64,000 nucleotides of DNA from Reticulitermes speratus (taxonomy: Eukaryota; Arthropoda; Insecta; Blattodea; Rhinotermitidae). The notes below the pieces were generated by a model, which made no database searches, was not told where the DNA came from, and was given only the letters and a program-made list of their open reading frames with translations. This document shows, piece after piece, positions 1 to 10,804 of the stretch (positions are counted from its first letter, which is position 1; each line of letters starts with the position of its first letter). Both the position numbers and the translations under genes were made by a program. The stretch is from the NCBI GenBank assembly GCA_021186555.1, contig JAJKFL010000006.1, forward strand, positions 38,747,478-38,811,477, written 5' to 3'.

Positions 1-414
1 TTTCATAATGCGTGTACTGTTTACACTTTTAAAATAATTTATCGTGCAACTGAGACTGCGGAAAGACAATGTGTTTACATTTATGTGTAAAATAACGGTA
101 ACAAATCCAAAGCTCCAAACCTGGTACATCGAGGATTCAGATACTGATTAATTTCAGTTTAAGAAGCAGAAATACTGACTACTGAATACAGAATACGGAA
201 AGGCGGAGCTTAAGCTTGGTGGTGTAAATGAAGAGAGTAATGCATGTAGCATGACATGAGAACGCTATAAAGGATGAAGACAGGGCGTTGAAGAAAAGAT
301 AGAATTACAGACCTGCAGATTCTGTGCAAAAGAACGATCTTTAGGTCGATATAAACATTACATTTCCTGATCTGCAAACACAAGAATAAGATGGTTGAAT
401 ACACTATGTCTATA
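1..414. other. unassigned AT-rich sequence
   Basis: No gene, tRNA or recognisable repeat seen. Open frames here are short and show no motif. Confidence 0.5.
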
Positions 415-605
415 TGGCGTTATCGTAGTTTAATGGATAGCTCACATGGTGTAGAGACTAGCTACGGGTTGTACGACTGAGAAATTTGGAGTTCAACTCC
501 CGGCAGGAGCAAAGGAACTATTCTCTGTCCGCAATGTGCAGACTACCTCTGAGGCCCATCCATCCTTCTATCCAATGCGGTATCGGAGGTACTTTCTTTA
601 GCGGT
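415..605 (+). repeat. SINE-C copy, diverged, head first
   Basis: It starts with a tRNA-like A-box (TAGTTTAATGGATAGCTC), followed by a B-box-like GAGTTCAACTCCCGGCAGG and then the family C body ending near CCATCCATCCTTCTATCC. It matches the reverse complement of the complete copy at 63346-63638 in order but not closely. The 3' end is lost. Confidence 0.6.
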
Positions 606-1105
606 AAAGTTTCTACGCCGCGAAACTGGCCATTCACATCTCTCTCTACTTTCAAAACCACACGCCATCTTGGCTGCCGAATAAAACACAGTGGCAACTT
701 TACTGTACCATTTATTTAACCAACAGTTTGAAAAAGACGCACCCTGAATGTTACTTTGTCAAAGTTATCGTAAATCACTTGACTTATACGTGAGATTATT
801 TTGAAAATCCTTTACGCTATCTGGGTATATTAACATTAAGGATGAATATCCTTCTCGCCATCTGGGTATATCAATTGATATCTTCTGCAATATCCCTAAC
901 GTCCGGTGGCCCGAATTCCTGCAACGTGGCCACACTAAGCTCAAACCCCGCTGCCTGGATTGCAAAGCGATTGCTGGCACATTGTTAAACAGTCATGCCT
1001 GACGCTGAGTCGCAGGTACTTCTCTGGCAACTTGGTTTGGCATAAGAAGTAGCCACGCAAACTACACGACTCAAACTTAAAAAAGTTGTGAAAATTACTT
1101 ATAAA
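606..1105. other. unassigned sequence
   Basis: Nothing recognised. A short imperfect duplication of the phrase CATCTGGGTATAT/CTATCTGGGTATAT occurs near 820-875. Confidence 0.4.
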
Positions 1106-1372
1106 ACTTTCGCGAGCAAACAGGCAAGAATTTATGGGAAGTGTTAACGAAACCTACGCGAGTTGACAGACAAGAATTTATGGGAAGTTTTAACGAAACC
1201 TACGCGAGTTGACAGACAAGAATTTATGGGAAGTGTTAACGAAACCTACGCGAGTTGACAGACAAGAATGTATGGGAAGTTTTAACGAAACCTACGCGAG
1301 TTGACAGACAAGAATTTATGGGAAGTGTTAACGAAACCTACGCGAGCTGACAGACAAGAATTTGTAGACATT
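1106..1372 (+). repeat. 46-bp minisatellite, about six copies
   Basis: The marker GGGAAGT recurs at 1136, 1182 and 1228 and onward at exact 46-bp spacing. The unit contains ACGCGAGTTGACAGACAAG and TTAACGAAACCT. Copies differ by few substitutions. The unit is clearly related to the 45-bp array at 1766-2330, so the two look like one ancestral array split by the PLE-like insertion between them. Confidence 0.9.
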
Positions 1373-1375
1373 ATT

Positions 1376-1745
1376 TATAAAACTTGCAAATATAAACGAA
1401 CTTATGGAAAGTAATAGCTATTAATTGTGCAACAATTTACAACGAATAATCAACGGACGTAACATCAGCTCCACTACACCTCACCACATCATAGAACATC
1501 GACTACGACAAGCCAACCAAAGTCTTAATAATTTTAACAGTGAAATAGTTTAACACACGACGATCTCAATAGACAACCAACGTCATACCCATAGAAGTGC
1601 AGTGTACACAAAAAGAAAATTCCCAGAGCATAACAACCATACAATTAAACAACAAAAGTGGACAGCGCGCAGTGAAGTATATATATATATAGATGCCCCT
1701 GATGATGGTCATGTAGTGACCGAAACATATGTAGGGTACCATTGA
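1376..1745 (+). mobile_element. Penelope-like (PLE) terminal-repeat fragment between two arrays
   Basis: Non-coding segment ending in an intact-looking hammerhead motif (1694-1738) preceded by a short (TA)n run. The arrangement resembles PLE terminal repeats (pLTRs), which carry hammerhead ribozymes. No RT or endonuclease coding sequence is present. The left boundary is only approximate: it is where the 46-bp array stops. Confidence 0.5.
1694..1738 (+). ncRNA. hammerhead ribozyme motif, PLE type
   Basis: Stem I TGCCC (1694-1698) pairs with GGGTA (1734-1738), with one G-T wobble. Core CTGATGA (1699-1705). Stem II GGTCA/TGACC is a perfect 5 bp. Core GAAA (1722-1725) is followed by the palindrome ACATATGT, then A at the expected cleavage position. 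All invariant hammerhead bases are present. A short palindromic stem III is typical of PLE hammerheads, which are thought to cut best as dimers. Confidence 0.8.
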
Positions 1746-1765
1746 GTGACAATTTATTTTAATAG

Positions 1766-2330
1766 TGCAGTTGTTGGCAGACGAGTGATTCCTTACGGAA
1801 AGTATTTAAGAAACTTAGGCCAGCAAGCAGACAACAATTTATGGACGTATTTACGAAAATTACGCGAACAGGACAAGAATTTGTGTGATTATTTACGAAA
1901 CCTACGCGAGAAGTCAGAGAAGAATTTATTGAAAATACTTACAAAACGCAGCGAGCAGACAGACACAAACTTACAGAAAATACTTACGAAACGTAGCGAG
2001 CAGACAGACAAGAACTTACAGAAAATACTTATGAAACGTAGCGAGCAGACAGACAAGAACTTACAGAAAATACTTACGAAACGCAGTGAGCAGACAGACA
2101 AGAACTTACAGAAAATACTTACGAAACGTAGCGAGCAGACAGACAAGAACTTACAGAAAATACTTACGAAACGTACGCGAGCAGACAGACAAGAAGTTGT
2201 GGGAAATACTTATGAAACTTACACTAGCAGACATACAAGAAGTTGTGGGAATTACTTATGAAAGTGACGCGAGCCGGCAGACAAGAATTTATGGAATGTA
2301 TTGACGAAAGTTATATGAGCAAACAGACAA
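1766..2330 (+). repeat. 45-bp minisatellite encoding a 15-residue repeat frame
   Basis: The unit includes CTTACAGAAAATACTTACG and AGCGAGCAGACAGACAAG. Because 45 is a multiple of three, an open frame runs from 1746 to 2261 (171 residues) with repeated SEQTDKNLQKILTKR-like peptides. The opposite strand is also open over 85 residues. The frame begins outside the repeat in PLE-like sequence, has no recognised domain and ends in diverged units. I treat it as repeat DNA, not a gene. Confidence 0.9.
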
Positions 2331-2429
2331 GAGAAACTAGAAGGTTATAGAGCAGAGCAATTTCTTTGAAGAGAAATTTTACTCCGATAGTCAAGATATT
2401 CATAACAATGTGTTTCATTTCCATTTTCC

Positions 2430-2805
2430 CAACGTCTGGTCAATGAACCCTATTTTTCTCTTTACGCGTAGGTCATCCAAGGGATTATTTTGCTTCAGAT
2501 TTCCCAATCAAAATTTTGTTTCAATCTTCTCTCCCGTGCGTGCCACATGCCACCCCATTTTATCAACCTCGATTCGATAACCCTGTTAATATTTGTCGAC
2601 GAGTAATAATTACAACGCTTCTCATTATGTAATTTTCTCCAGTCTTCTGTTAACTTCTACGTCTTAAGCTAAAAATATTTATCATCTTCTTTTAAAACAT
2701 TCACACTCTATAAACCTCATTAATATTAGAAACCAAGTTTCACATCCATACAAAACGGACGGCAAAATTAGTTTTGTATTATATCAGTGTTTTTAATCTT
2801 TGTTT
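2430..2805 (-). mobile_element. decayed RTE-like LINE ORF2 C-terminal fragment
   Basis: On the plus strand it reads as a diverged version of the 21.0-21.6 kb LINE copy. Shared phrases include CGTGCGTGCCACATGCC, TTCACATCCATACAAAAC and the block that in the better copy encodes the cysteine-rich GCETW and RWARHVARM segments. Frames are heavily interrupted, so it is a relic. Confidence 0.65.
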
Positions 2806-2809
2806 ACTT

Positions 2810-3790
2810 AGGCATCAGATGTGAAGACAAAAGATTCGACGAACAGACAGACCATAGAAAACGTAAAATAAACAAGCTCTTTTACCTAACATAAGGCTGC
2901 ACAAATGCAAGAGCTATCGTTAGTATAGCTTTAGCAAAATTAAAAACTGACAGAGAAACCCATAGAAAAAATTGCGCAGTTACGTATTGGTTGTTAAAGA
3001 AGAGTGGGAAGGATTGTGTCGTTCAGACACGTTCCTTTCAAGTTTTCATGCCTTATTAAGTTTGCCCTTCATTTATGGTAGATGTCTATTATTAGAGACA
3101 GAAACCCATTATTGAAAAGTTAACTGAAGACTGTATATGACAACATACTGCATGGTCCGAAATTACTTTTCGCTTTAATTCGCAAAATATTTTTGTGTAG
3201 AAGTATCGTTATGTAGGAAACACTTCTTATTCTATTGTTATGTATGACTGTTAGCCTTCAAAGGTATTCGTAATTACTAACAGAACCAGAAAGTGCAGAA
3301 CACGCTTGGTATTCTCTCTCACTATGTACTGGAAGCAGAAAACGAGAGAAAGAAGTGTTTCATATAGCATCGTTGGCAGGTGAATGAAATATGAGTATGG
3401 AACGCGATTAAAATTAAGTTGGTAAGCTTTACGAATAGGAATAGCAGATAGCAGCAATAAAAGACGCTGGAGTGTATGGTTAAGTTGTCCGCACTGCAAT
3501 GCGTTTAGTGTCTTAGCACACAGGTAGATAACAAAATGTGTGTATTTAGTACTAAAACGGATGAAAATGAGTTTTATTGAGGTCAGGTTCTTTTGATGAA
3601 GCCTGTAGCTATACGAAAAGTGTCGCTCCTGCGGATAAATTGTTCTCTTAATCGATTTTATGCTGAAAAATTATCCATTGAAACTTCGACTGACTTTACA
3701 GCCTACTCGTTGTTCACACAACACGTGAGATTACTAATGTTTTATAAACTTGTACCACTGTTTAATTTGCTCCACGATATAAGAACGTAT
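2810..3790. other. mostly unassigned; possible SINE-D scrap at 3340-3410
   Basis: Only a short stretch resembles anything else. ATATGAGTATGGAAC and its flank match the body of the SINE-D copy at 46999-47290 on the minus strand. The rest shows no gene or repeat. Confidence 0.35.
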
Positions 3791-3794
3791 GGGG

Positions 3795-3940
3795 GAATAA
3801 AGGTATAGATCCACGGATTCTTGACTTCGGTACTAGATGGAGGTGATTCGTGAGCTTGACGCCCTTGCAGATTTCCATGGAAGGAGCTCCGAAATCCCTT
3901 GAATGGGAGACTGGGTCGGCCCAAATCCGGTCTTAATACT
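3795..3940 (-). repeat. SINE-C fragment
   Basis: It contains AGGTATAGATCCACGGATTC, CGGTACTAGATGGAGGTGA and GAGACTGGGTCGGCCCAAA in family C order. The tRNA-like head is missing. Confidence 0.65.
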
Positions 3941-4370
3941 GTGAAAATCCCTTTTTCCTGTCCGGAACCTAACTGCCATTCCTTTGTCGTTCATCCCTTG
4001 GCCTAGTCACTCTCCTGACTAAGCTAGTTGCTGTATAATGCAAAAATAGTTTTGTAGGTAAGATTCGTTTTTCAATAAAAAATATCTGCTAAGAATTACG
4101 CCGCCTAATTTCTTCAGATGTTTCAACCCACTGTGGTGTTTAAATTGGCAAGAAGTACAGAGTGATGCAAATTAGACGGACACCAACACAGTATCATTAT
4201 TTTGTGCAGCTAAAAATGTAATTTTTCAATGTCTAGTACATTAAAAGATTAAAATATTGTCATTGTCATTATGTAATATTACCTACATAATAAGGTGACA
4301 ACTTCACTGCAAAACTTTAATCTGTGCATTGTCGATAACCAATTCGCAACACTCAGACTAATAAAATGCA

Positions 4371-4686
4371 CAATATTGTCCCTTAGATATTTATGTTATA
4401 ATATCACATAGAATATTCCTACATGTTTCAGGGAAACAACCAAAGCTATACTGCATAAAACTAAATTAACCACTTTTTACACAACAGACATGGTGTAAAA
4501 AGTCAAATAGTGTCTATATTTACCTATTTGACTCTTTTACACCATGTCTACTGTGTAAAAAAGTTGCTGATTTAGTTTTATGTAGTATACCTTTGGTTGT
4601 TTCCCTGATGATGATTCCTTGGGGATCGGAACATGTAGGAATATTCTGTGTGATATTATAACATAAATACCTAAGTGACAATATTA
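4371..4686. mobile_element. PLE-derived foldback unit
   Basis: Two long arms (about 4371-4513 and 4522-4686) are near-perfect inverted repeats around a short spacer. Shared blocks include ATATTTATGTTATAATATCA, GAATATTCCTACATG and CACCATGTCTACTGTG-type sequence. The right arm keeps a hammerhead motif. In the left arm the matching core has been deleted, leaving CATGTTTCAGGGAAAC. No coding sequence is present. Confidence 0.75.
4601..4641 (+). ncRNA. hammerhead ribozyme motif with one core change
   Basis: Stem I TTCC/GGAA is 4 bp. Core CTGATGA is intact (4605-4611). Stem II GATTCC/GGGATC pairs 6 bp with one wobble. The second core reads GGAA (4628-4631) instead of GAAA, then palindrome CATG and TA. 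The core change probably weakens or kills cleavage. Confidence 0.65.
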
Positions 4687-4689
4687 TTG

Positions 4690-5785
4690 GATTTTGTTGG
4701 TCTGCGTGTTGCGAATTCACTGCGAAGTTAACAAGCCAGGTTGTTATACTCTTATTATTATTACTGATATATTTAATATAACAACGCCTTTCAAATTTCT
4801 TCTTTTTGCTGATGACAAACATTTTTCGTGGTGTTAAAGCATTCGATAATTATACTCGGTTACAATCAGATGTTGATTCCATACAAGGTTTGTGTACTGC
4901 TAATTTTATGACGCTCAATATTAACACGTAAAACTAGAGCCATTACCTTCTCCCGGAAAACCAATACCCTTTTTTAAATACAAACTTTAGTATCCTTATA
5001 TTACTCGTACTGACTGTATCAAGGATCTGGGAGTTTTAATTGACTCTAAATTAGACTTTCACTGTCATGTTGATTACAATTTTTGTCAATCCATTAAGCT
5101 TTTGGGTCTCATTCGTAATATTACATTTCATTTTCGACTCTTGATAGATTATTAATTTTGTATTTGAAATTGTTAGACCTAAATTAAAGTATGCATCTGT
5201 AGTATGGAATTCAATTACATCTACTAATGCTAAAAAACTTGAGCGCAGTTTGTAGCTCGTTGCTCTAATCGATTATTTTCCCCAGGCAATAATAGCCATG
5301 GCTATGCTAATTCTCTTCAGTTTCTTAATTTTTGCACTTTACAGGCATAAGACATCAACGTGATTCAATTTTTGTCATTAATGTTCTTTTTTGAGGGGGG
5401 GGGGGGTTTCTATATCTTGTCCATCTTCCATGGGCATTACTGGTCTTCGAGTTTCCAGTCGGAACATCCGAGACTTTCCCTTGTTTCATGTTAGTCCATC
5501 CTTCAAAAACTGTCCTACAACCACGCGTGCACTGCGGAAACTTCAGTTTGTAGTGAATTTAAGCCTTCAGAAGGCAAATTATAACACTTAGATTTAATAT
5601 TCTTGTTAATTTACTTTTGTAAGGTATCCTAACTAATTATTTAAGCATTCTCCTGTTTGTTTTATTCGTGTTTGTTTCATATGTGTCCTGTTTATTGTAC
5701 TTTGTTATTTGTGTTTTTATGCTGTGCTGTTTCTGTTATTAGTCATCTGGCTATTGACTCAGCACGTTAATAAATAAGAATTGAA
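4690..5785 (+). pseudogene. Jockey/CR1-like non-LTR retrotransposon ORF2 tail
   Basis: Translated across frameshifts and stops, this reads as the C-terminal part of a reverse transcriptase. The catalytic FADD motif is at about 4804-4815. It is followed by GVKAFDNYTRLQSDVDSIQG, a KDLGV-like block, RPKLKYASVVWNS (near 5180-5217) and TNAKKLER, which are hallmarks of Jockey/CR1-type ORF2 proteins. A 3' untranslated stretch ends near 5785 in AATAAATAAGAATTGAAT, a typical A-rich tail. The 5' portion is missing and abuts the PLE foldback, so the copy is 5'-truncated or disrupted by that insertion. Many stops show it is dead. Confidence 0.8.
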
Positions 5786-5789
5786 TATT

Positions 5790-6500
5790 AAAAATAATAA
5801 TTATTATTACTGTATAAAACCTTTTTTGTTGAATAATTTTGTTTAAAAATTGACTGGAAAAGTGCATTTATGAGAAAAATTCCAAAGGTTCTATCAAAGT
5901 ACATACAAATTTGAATTTTGCACTAATTCCACACACATTCATCCAGAATAAATGTACCTGCCCTGCACTCGGTTCAAGAGACTGGGGTAAGCTGCAAAAA
6001 AGAGGATATCCACGTCGTGATCTAATGCAGTAGGAGTTCGGGGTTCGATCGTAGTCTATTTTCCGATAACATTCCAATAAATCCTTCGACGTATTGATGA
6101 AATATAGAACAAACCCCAATAAAGTTAACGACCTGAAGGATGAGAATTAAACTACGAACTCAGGCGGTAGGAATGCTGGTTAAGCAACAGCAAAGTTTGG
6201 TATTTCTATTATGAGAAACCCAAAAGCTATAAATAAGTACGTTCTGTGAGTAATGTGCTTCTGTAATGCACAAAAACAGAAGCGGTACATATAATTACCA
6301 CTGTGATAAAATGAATTAATGTGCCTTCTTGGAGAAACAGAAAAAGCAGCGTGAATTTGAGCCAGAGACGTACACGAAATATCGATGCGCGAGTGTGCCT
6401 AGGATGTTCCGCGACGAAGTAACCAAACGTTGGTATCGTGTTACAGGGAGCATTCGAAGCAAGGAATCTAACCACAGGTCTATTCTACACTACGATCGAA
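5790..6500. other. unassigned; possible tRNA-like head near 6000-6065
   Basis: A B-box-like GGGTTCGATCGTAG lies at 6042-6055 after GTGATCTAATGCAGTAGGAG. It suggests an old tRNA-derived SINE head, but no body could be matched. Nothing else recognised. Confidence 0.3.
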
Positions 6501-6505
6501 TTAAG

Positions 6506-7235
6506 TGTTAGCATAGGAGGGCGTACCCAAAAGTTTCTGGACATAGTCGATAAAGAAATATAAATACGAATACACTTATTTTGTTACTGGTAGTTGTGTT
6601 CCCTACAAAATACCCCCTTCCGATTTTGTACAACGGGTCCCAGCTTTCTGCCATTGATGAGATCGACTTTTTGGAATAGCGTGTAGGACGGTCAGCGATT
6701 GCTCCTGAATTTGAAAGACATCTCGGAAACGACACCTTCACAGCTGCAATTACATTTTAGAACAAAAGAAGAAATCATAAGGGGCCAAATCATGAGAATA
6801 CGGATGGTGGGGGACCACAGCCATTTTTTTGATTCCAAAATTACTTCACTGACAAACTAGCGTAAACTGGCAAATATTCATGGTGAAAGAACGGGTCTGA
6901 GTTCCGGCCGTCTTTCCAAATGTTCTCGGCAGACTGGCTCCCTCATATGTTGCGAAACCTCCCGGTGAAACTGCCCATTAATGCCTTGGCCAGGAGGGAC
7001 AAACTATTGATGCAAAATTCCCGCACAGGCAGACAAGATCGCCAACATGCCCGTGATGTTCGACCTGACTTGACTCTTTTTCGAACGTCGAGATAACATG
7101 CTTTTCCACCGAGGGGACTGCTGTTTGGTCGTAACAGTAAACCCACGTTCCGGATGCAGTTTTCCCGAATTTACAACAAAACTTAACGCAAATGCATTCT
7201 TCCTTCAAATCAGCCACTAGAAACCCGTGAATCGC
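6506..7235 (-). pseudogene. mariner-family transposase relic
   Basis: Read on the minus strand, peptides appear in mariner order. First CVKFCCKFGKTASGTW (helix-turn-helix region, near 7190), then CYDQTAVPSVEK and QVEHHGHVGDL (catalytic middle), and MAVVPHHPYSHDLAPYDFFF (near 6800), which matches the mariner YSPDLAPCDFFLF motif with its final catalytic Asp. Last comes a GGYFVGN-like C-terminus near 6610. The pieces lie in different frames and a central part is missing. It is a dead copy and the terminal repeats were not confidently located. Confidence 0.75.
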
Positions 7236-7576
7236 ACTAATCATGCACAACAATACAAACCCACTAAAAGCAAGGCAGAAAGTTGTGACTATAAAAACCT
7301 AGTAGACTGACTCAGAAAATAGCTGTATTACGGCAAAGAGCTGGGCTACTTGTCGTTCTCGGTCCGAGAGTTGGGCTCGGGAACATTGGATAACGATTCT
7401 TTCTTTCCCCGGAGGCTTTTCCCTTTAAGCCGAACCTATTTCCAAGATGTTCTGAAGACATGTATGGCAGCTGGGGTTTCAAACATTTTCCATACTGTAC
7501 ACAGCTGGCATATACGTAGTAGATACAGATAAAAACCATCCTCGTGGAAAATCCTCCATTCTTGTGTCAGTGTCAC

Positions 7577-7800
7577 ATTAGTAAGGTAAAGGTAAAGTTC
7601 ACCTTAGAACAGGCCATGAAGGCCCAAAGAGGGAGTAGAGGTATAGCTCTACTCTTTCTTTAACCTCGGCGATAGATTGGGAGTGGGTGGTCAACGCCAC
7701 GCTCCGGCCGCTTTACCCCCGGGAATGACCCGGTATCCATTCTACAGGAGGCTGGGTAGGCCCCAGGGCCGGTCTGGACGGGTCACTCAGTCCTCAAGAC
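7577..7800 (-). repeat. SINE-C copy without tRNA head
   Basis: On the plus strand it begins GGTAAAGGTAAAGTTCACC, then CAGGCCATGAAGGCCC, the central domain CCGGCCGCTTTACCCCCGGG and GGCTGGGTAGGCCCCAGG, and stops after GGTCTGGACGGG. The head is absent, so this copy is truncated at its 5' end. Confidence 0.85.
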
Positions 7801-8149
7801 AATTCTCCGTACATTTGTAAGAGGGATTCGCTGCAATGCATCCAGCATATCGTCTTCTCAAAGACGTGGTTGCTCACGTTTTGCATTCACTCGTGGAAAG
7901 GACCCAGTTTCGCTCAAAACTCTGTGCACATCCTGAAATATTTTTCGATGAGGAACTCTAAGACCTGAATTATTCGATGGTATTCCTTTGCAGCAAATCT
8001 AATACTGTATTTACAGTGCAGCACCCGGGCATAAAATGCATTTTATATTCTTATTTTTTAAACATTTGAGGTATTTTACATAAAACGTTTGCGCAACAAA
8101 CCACAACCACACCAACCGACAGACTTACAAGAGGGCTAAGATTCGAATG

Positions 8150-8665
8150 GTTACAGCTTCGCCACCATCTTACACCAGCACTCCGCTCGATTAAGGTTAC
8201 AGCTCGCTATGCTTGTACGAACTCGATCAAGATTGCAGATCGATACACTAGCACTCGTCTCGATCAAGACTACAGCTCGCTATATCAGCACTCAAATCTA
8301 TCAAGATTACAGCTCGGTATACTAGTATTCAACTGGATGAAGTTTACAGATCGCTATACTAGTAGTCAACTAGATCAATATTACAGATCGATCAAGGTTA
8401 CACCTTCCGTACACTAGCACTACTCTCAATCTAATATACAGCTCGCTATGCTTGTACTGAACTCGGGAAAAAGATTACAGTTGCCACACTAGCACTCAAC
8501 TCGATCAAAATTGCAGCTTGCTAAACTAGTACTCAACTCGATCAAGATTACAGTTCGTTATACTAGTGCTCAAGTCGATGAAGGTTACAGCTCCCTACAA
8601 TAATACCCAGCTCAATCAAGGTCACAGCTCGTTACAATAATACTCAATTAAGGCTACAAATTGTT
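8150..8665 (+). repeat. degenerate 37-bp minisatellite
   Basis: ACAGCTCGCTAT-like blocks start at 8199, 8235, 8272, 8309 and 8346, giving a period of about 37 bp. The rest of the unit is ACTAGTACTCAACTCGATCA-like. Roughly 13 units, heavily diverged and with some indels in the second half. Confidence 0.85.
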
Positions 8666-8859
8666 GCAGGCTTCCTCCCTTCTGCATTTTATATATTCGC
8701 TCTTCTGGGATGTTGCACGAAGTAGGTTGACAGTCTGTTACACATAGTTCGGGACAAAGTTTGCTTGACCCTTAAATATGGGACCGACACGCCGTCTCGA
8801 AACGTCAGTAACAAACTAACAACACAAGTCTCGCAACATCGCAGGAGAGAGAAGACTTC

Positions 8860-9985
8860 AAGGTTACAGCTCTCTTAATAACGGTGTCGAATTCACCTAT
8901 GGTTTATAGGACTATCTGATCCAAATGTCCTCTACAACACCGACCTGAAACTTCAATTTCGTCGCACACCATTCTGTGTATTAAATTCTTAATAAGAAAC
9001 ATAAAATTCTGTTATGTATGTTAGTAACGAGCCTACGGGTTTCAAGAAATGCTGGGAATTTTTCTAACGATACGAGCGACTGCACTTCCTGAAGTAGGCC
9101 TATTTACCATTTAGGCTTAGTAAACGAAAGAGCAAATTTGAACAGTTTTTATTATATGGACCTAAGCTGAAGAACGAATATTTTCGTCCGTCTTGAGAGA
9201 ATGGGGTTTACTCATTTATGGCGCGTGACGTAATATCGATACATCCATGCACCGATGTATGGACCGTAACGAAATGTTGATATTTGAGGTTTTACGGCTG
9301 TGACAACAGAGATTAAAGTCTTCTGGGATATGGCGCTCTATATTTATGTAGATAAATACTGTTTCGGACAAACCCGCTGCCTACATCTTCAATGTCGACT
9401 CTTTACTTAACGACAGAGGTAGCGGCTTTCTCCGAAGCCTTGCTATCTGTCTACGCAACTTCACAATGTCACATGCCAGGGGCTAGTATTCCTCATTCAA
9501 CAATATTGTTCACCATTAACTCAATGTGACTTGTGCCTGTTTTGATTCGAGATCAGAATGCACTTTCGGTCTGTCTGGCTGCAGCGGTAAGTCACGACGC
9601 CACGGGAATCTAAACCGGATATAATGGAGCATTTCTTTCTTTCATTCATTGCTGCAGATTGTGGAAAAATTCTTTATTGTAAGAACAGGGAAAAATATGG
9701 AACTTGTCAACAGAATTTATGTCCGTTTCGCAATGCGCAGAATGATAATTGCAGCCGCCATTTCTTGTCGAATGTGCGCCAAGCAGCAACACAGCGTGCG
9801 GAGTCGGTTACTCGCCGGGCACACAGATCAACCAACAGAGAATCCTTCCGCTTATATACGAAGTGTTTACTGGCATTAATATAAGAACCACGATTATAAT
9901 ATCATCATCTCTGGAACCTAGCGCCGTGAACTTTCGTAGATTGAGGTTTCGGAAAGGAATGCTACTGCCTTGTTTAGGGCCGACA
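8860..9985. other. unassigned sequence
   Basis: No motif recognised. Three overlapping frames at 9624-10048 are open for 76-99 residues but show no known domain or codon signal and end in LINE debris. Confidence 0.4.
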
Positions 9986-9989
9986 CTTA

Positions 9990-10052
9990 AGATAGAGTTC
10001 ATTCATTCATTGCGTAGTCTGTCTTGGGACAGGTCCAGAGCCGTTTGAAATG
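9990..10052 (-). mobile_element. LINE 3'-end fragment, inverted
   Basis: The minus strand reads CGGCTCTGGACCTGTCCCAA, GACAGACTACGC and an AATGAATGAATGAA tail. This is the same 3' end as the plus-strand copy that follows. A short simple-repeat tail fits a non-LTR element. Confidence 0.65.
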
Positions 10053-10058
10053 TGGTGT

Positions 10059-10430
10059 TGTAGATGGATGGAGAAGATCGGTTAAACCGATCGTGTGAAA
10101 AGTGAAACAGTATCAAATAGAGTCAAAGAAGAAAGAAACATCCTACATACAATAAAAAGAAGGGAAGCTAACTGTACTGGTCACACCTTCCGTAAAAATC
10201 TTCCTTATAAAGCACGTTATTGAAGAGAAAATAGAAGGAAATACAGAAGGGACGTAAAGACGAGGAAGAAGACGTAAGCAGCTACGGGATTACCTTAAGG
10301 AAAAGAGAAGATACTGGAATTTGAAACAGGAAGCTCTAGCTCGCAATCTCTGGAGAACTCCCTTTGGAAGAGGCTACGGACCTGTCGCAAGACAGACTAA
10401 GCAACGAACGAATAAAATATATAACCATAA
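10059..10430 (+). pseudogene. LINE ORF2 C-terminal relic
   Basis: With frameshifts, it reads WMEKIG, then VKEERNILHTIKRR-like, a lysine/arginine-rich TRKKT stretch, and near the end LWRTPFGRGYGPVARQT. This arrangement is the conserved C-terminal tail of a non-LTR element common in insect genomes (recognised from memory of the family, not from a search). It ends in ACGAACGAATAAAA. Frames are broken. Confidence 0.65.
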
Positions 10431-10757
10431 ATTATAAGTCACGTGTTCTTATGACGTAAATTACAGTGAATGGAACCTAAAACTTTGGTGCAGACTACTC
10501 TTCATCTAAAACACATCTCAATAATATAACATTTCTATATACCAGGGTTGGCAAACATTTTGCTTACGTGGTGCCAGATTTACATCTAAAGTTACTTATC
10601 AAGAACAAGTGGCGTCAGCCGTCTTTGTTGTTCCAGGACCACATTTTGCACGTCTGTTAGCGAGGTAATCAAATTTTACTTTTCAGTGATTTTCGGACTA
10701 AACAGACTGCGGGGATTCCGGTCTTCTGGGATGTAAACTTGTGTCGCTGGACGAGTG

Positions 10758-10804
10758 AATTCCCGACGTTTCGAAGGAATGTACTGCTCATTTTCAAGGA
10801 CCCA
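10758..10804 (-). ncRNA. decayed hammerhead-like motif, GUC class
   Basis: The minus strand reads TTGAAAA (for CTGANGA), then GAAACGTC followed by GGGAA. The second core and the GUC site are intact. The first core is mutated and stem II is poor. Confidence 0.4.

Noticed and set aside
1746-2261. Gene for a 15-residue-repeat protein
   Set aside because: The frame follows from a 45-bp minisatellite; both strands are open and there is no supporting gene structure. Kept as a finding only.
6329-6511. Lys/Arg-rich frame MEKQKKQREFEPETYTKYRC as a nab or other exon
   Set aside because: On the strand opposite to nab, unrelated to NCD2, and next to a mariner relic.
8780-8830. Hammerhead at GAAACGTC
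   Set aside because: Only the second core is present; no CTGANGA or stem II could be placed upstream.
10540-10730. hAT element starting CAGGGTTGGCAAAC
   Set aside because: A plausible left end, but no inverted right end or duplication was found.
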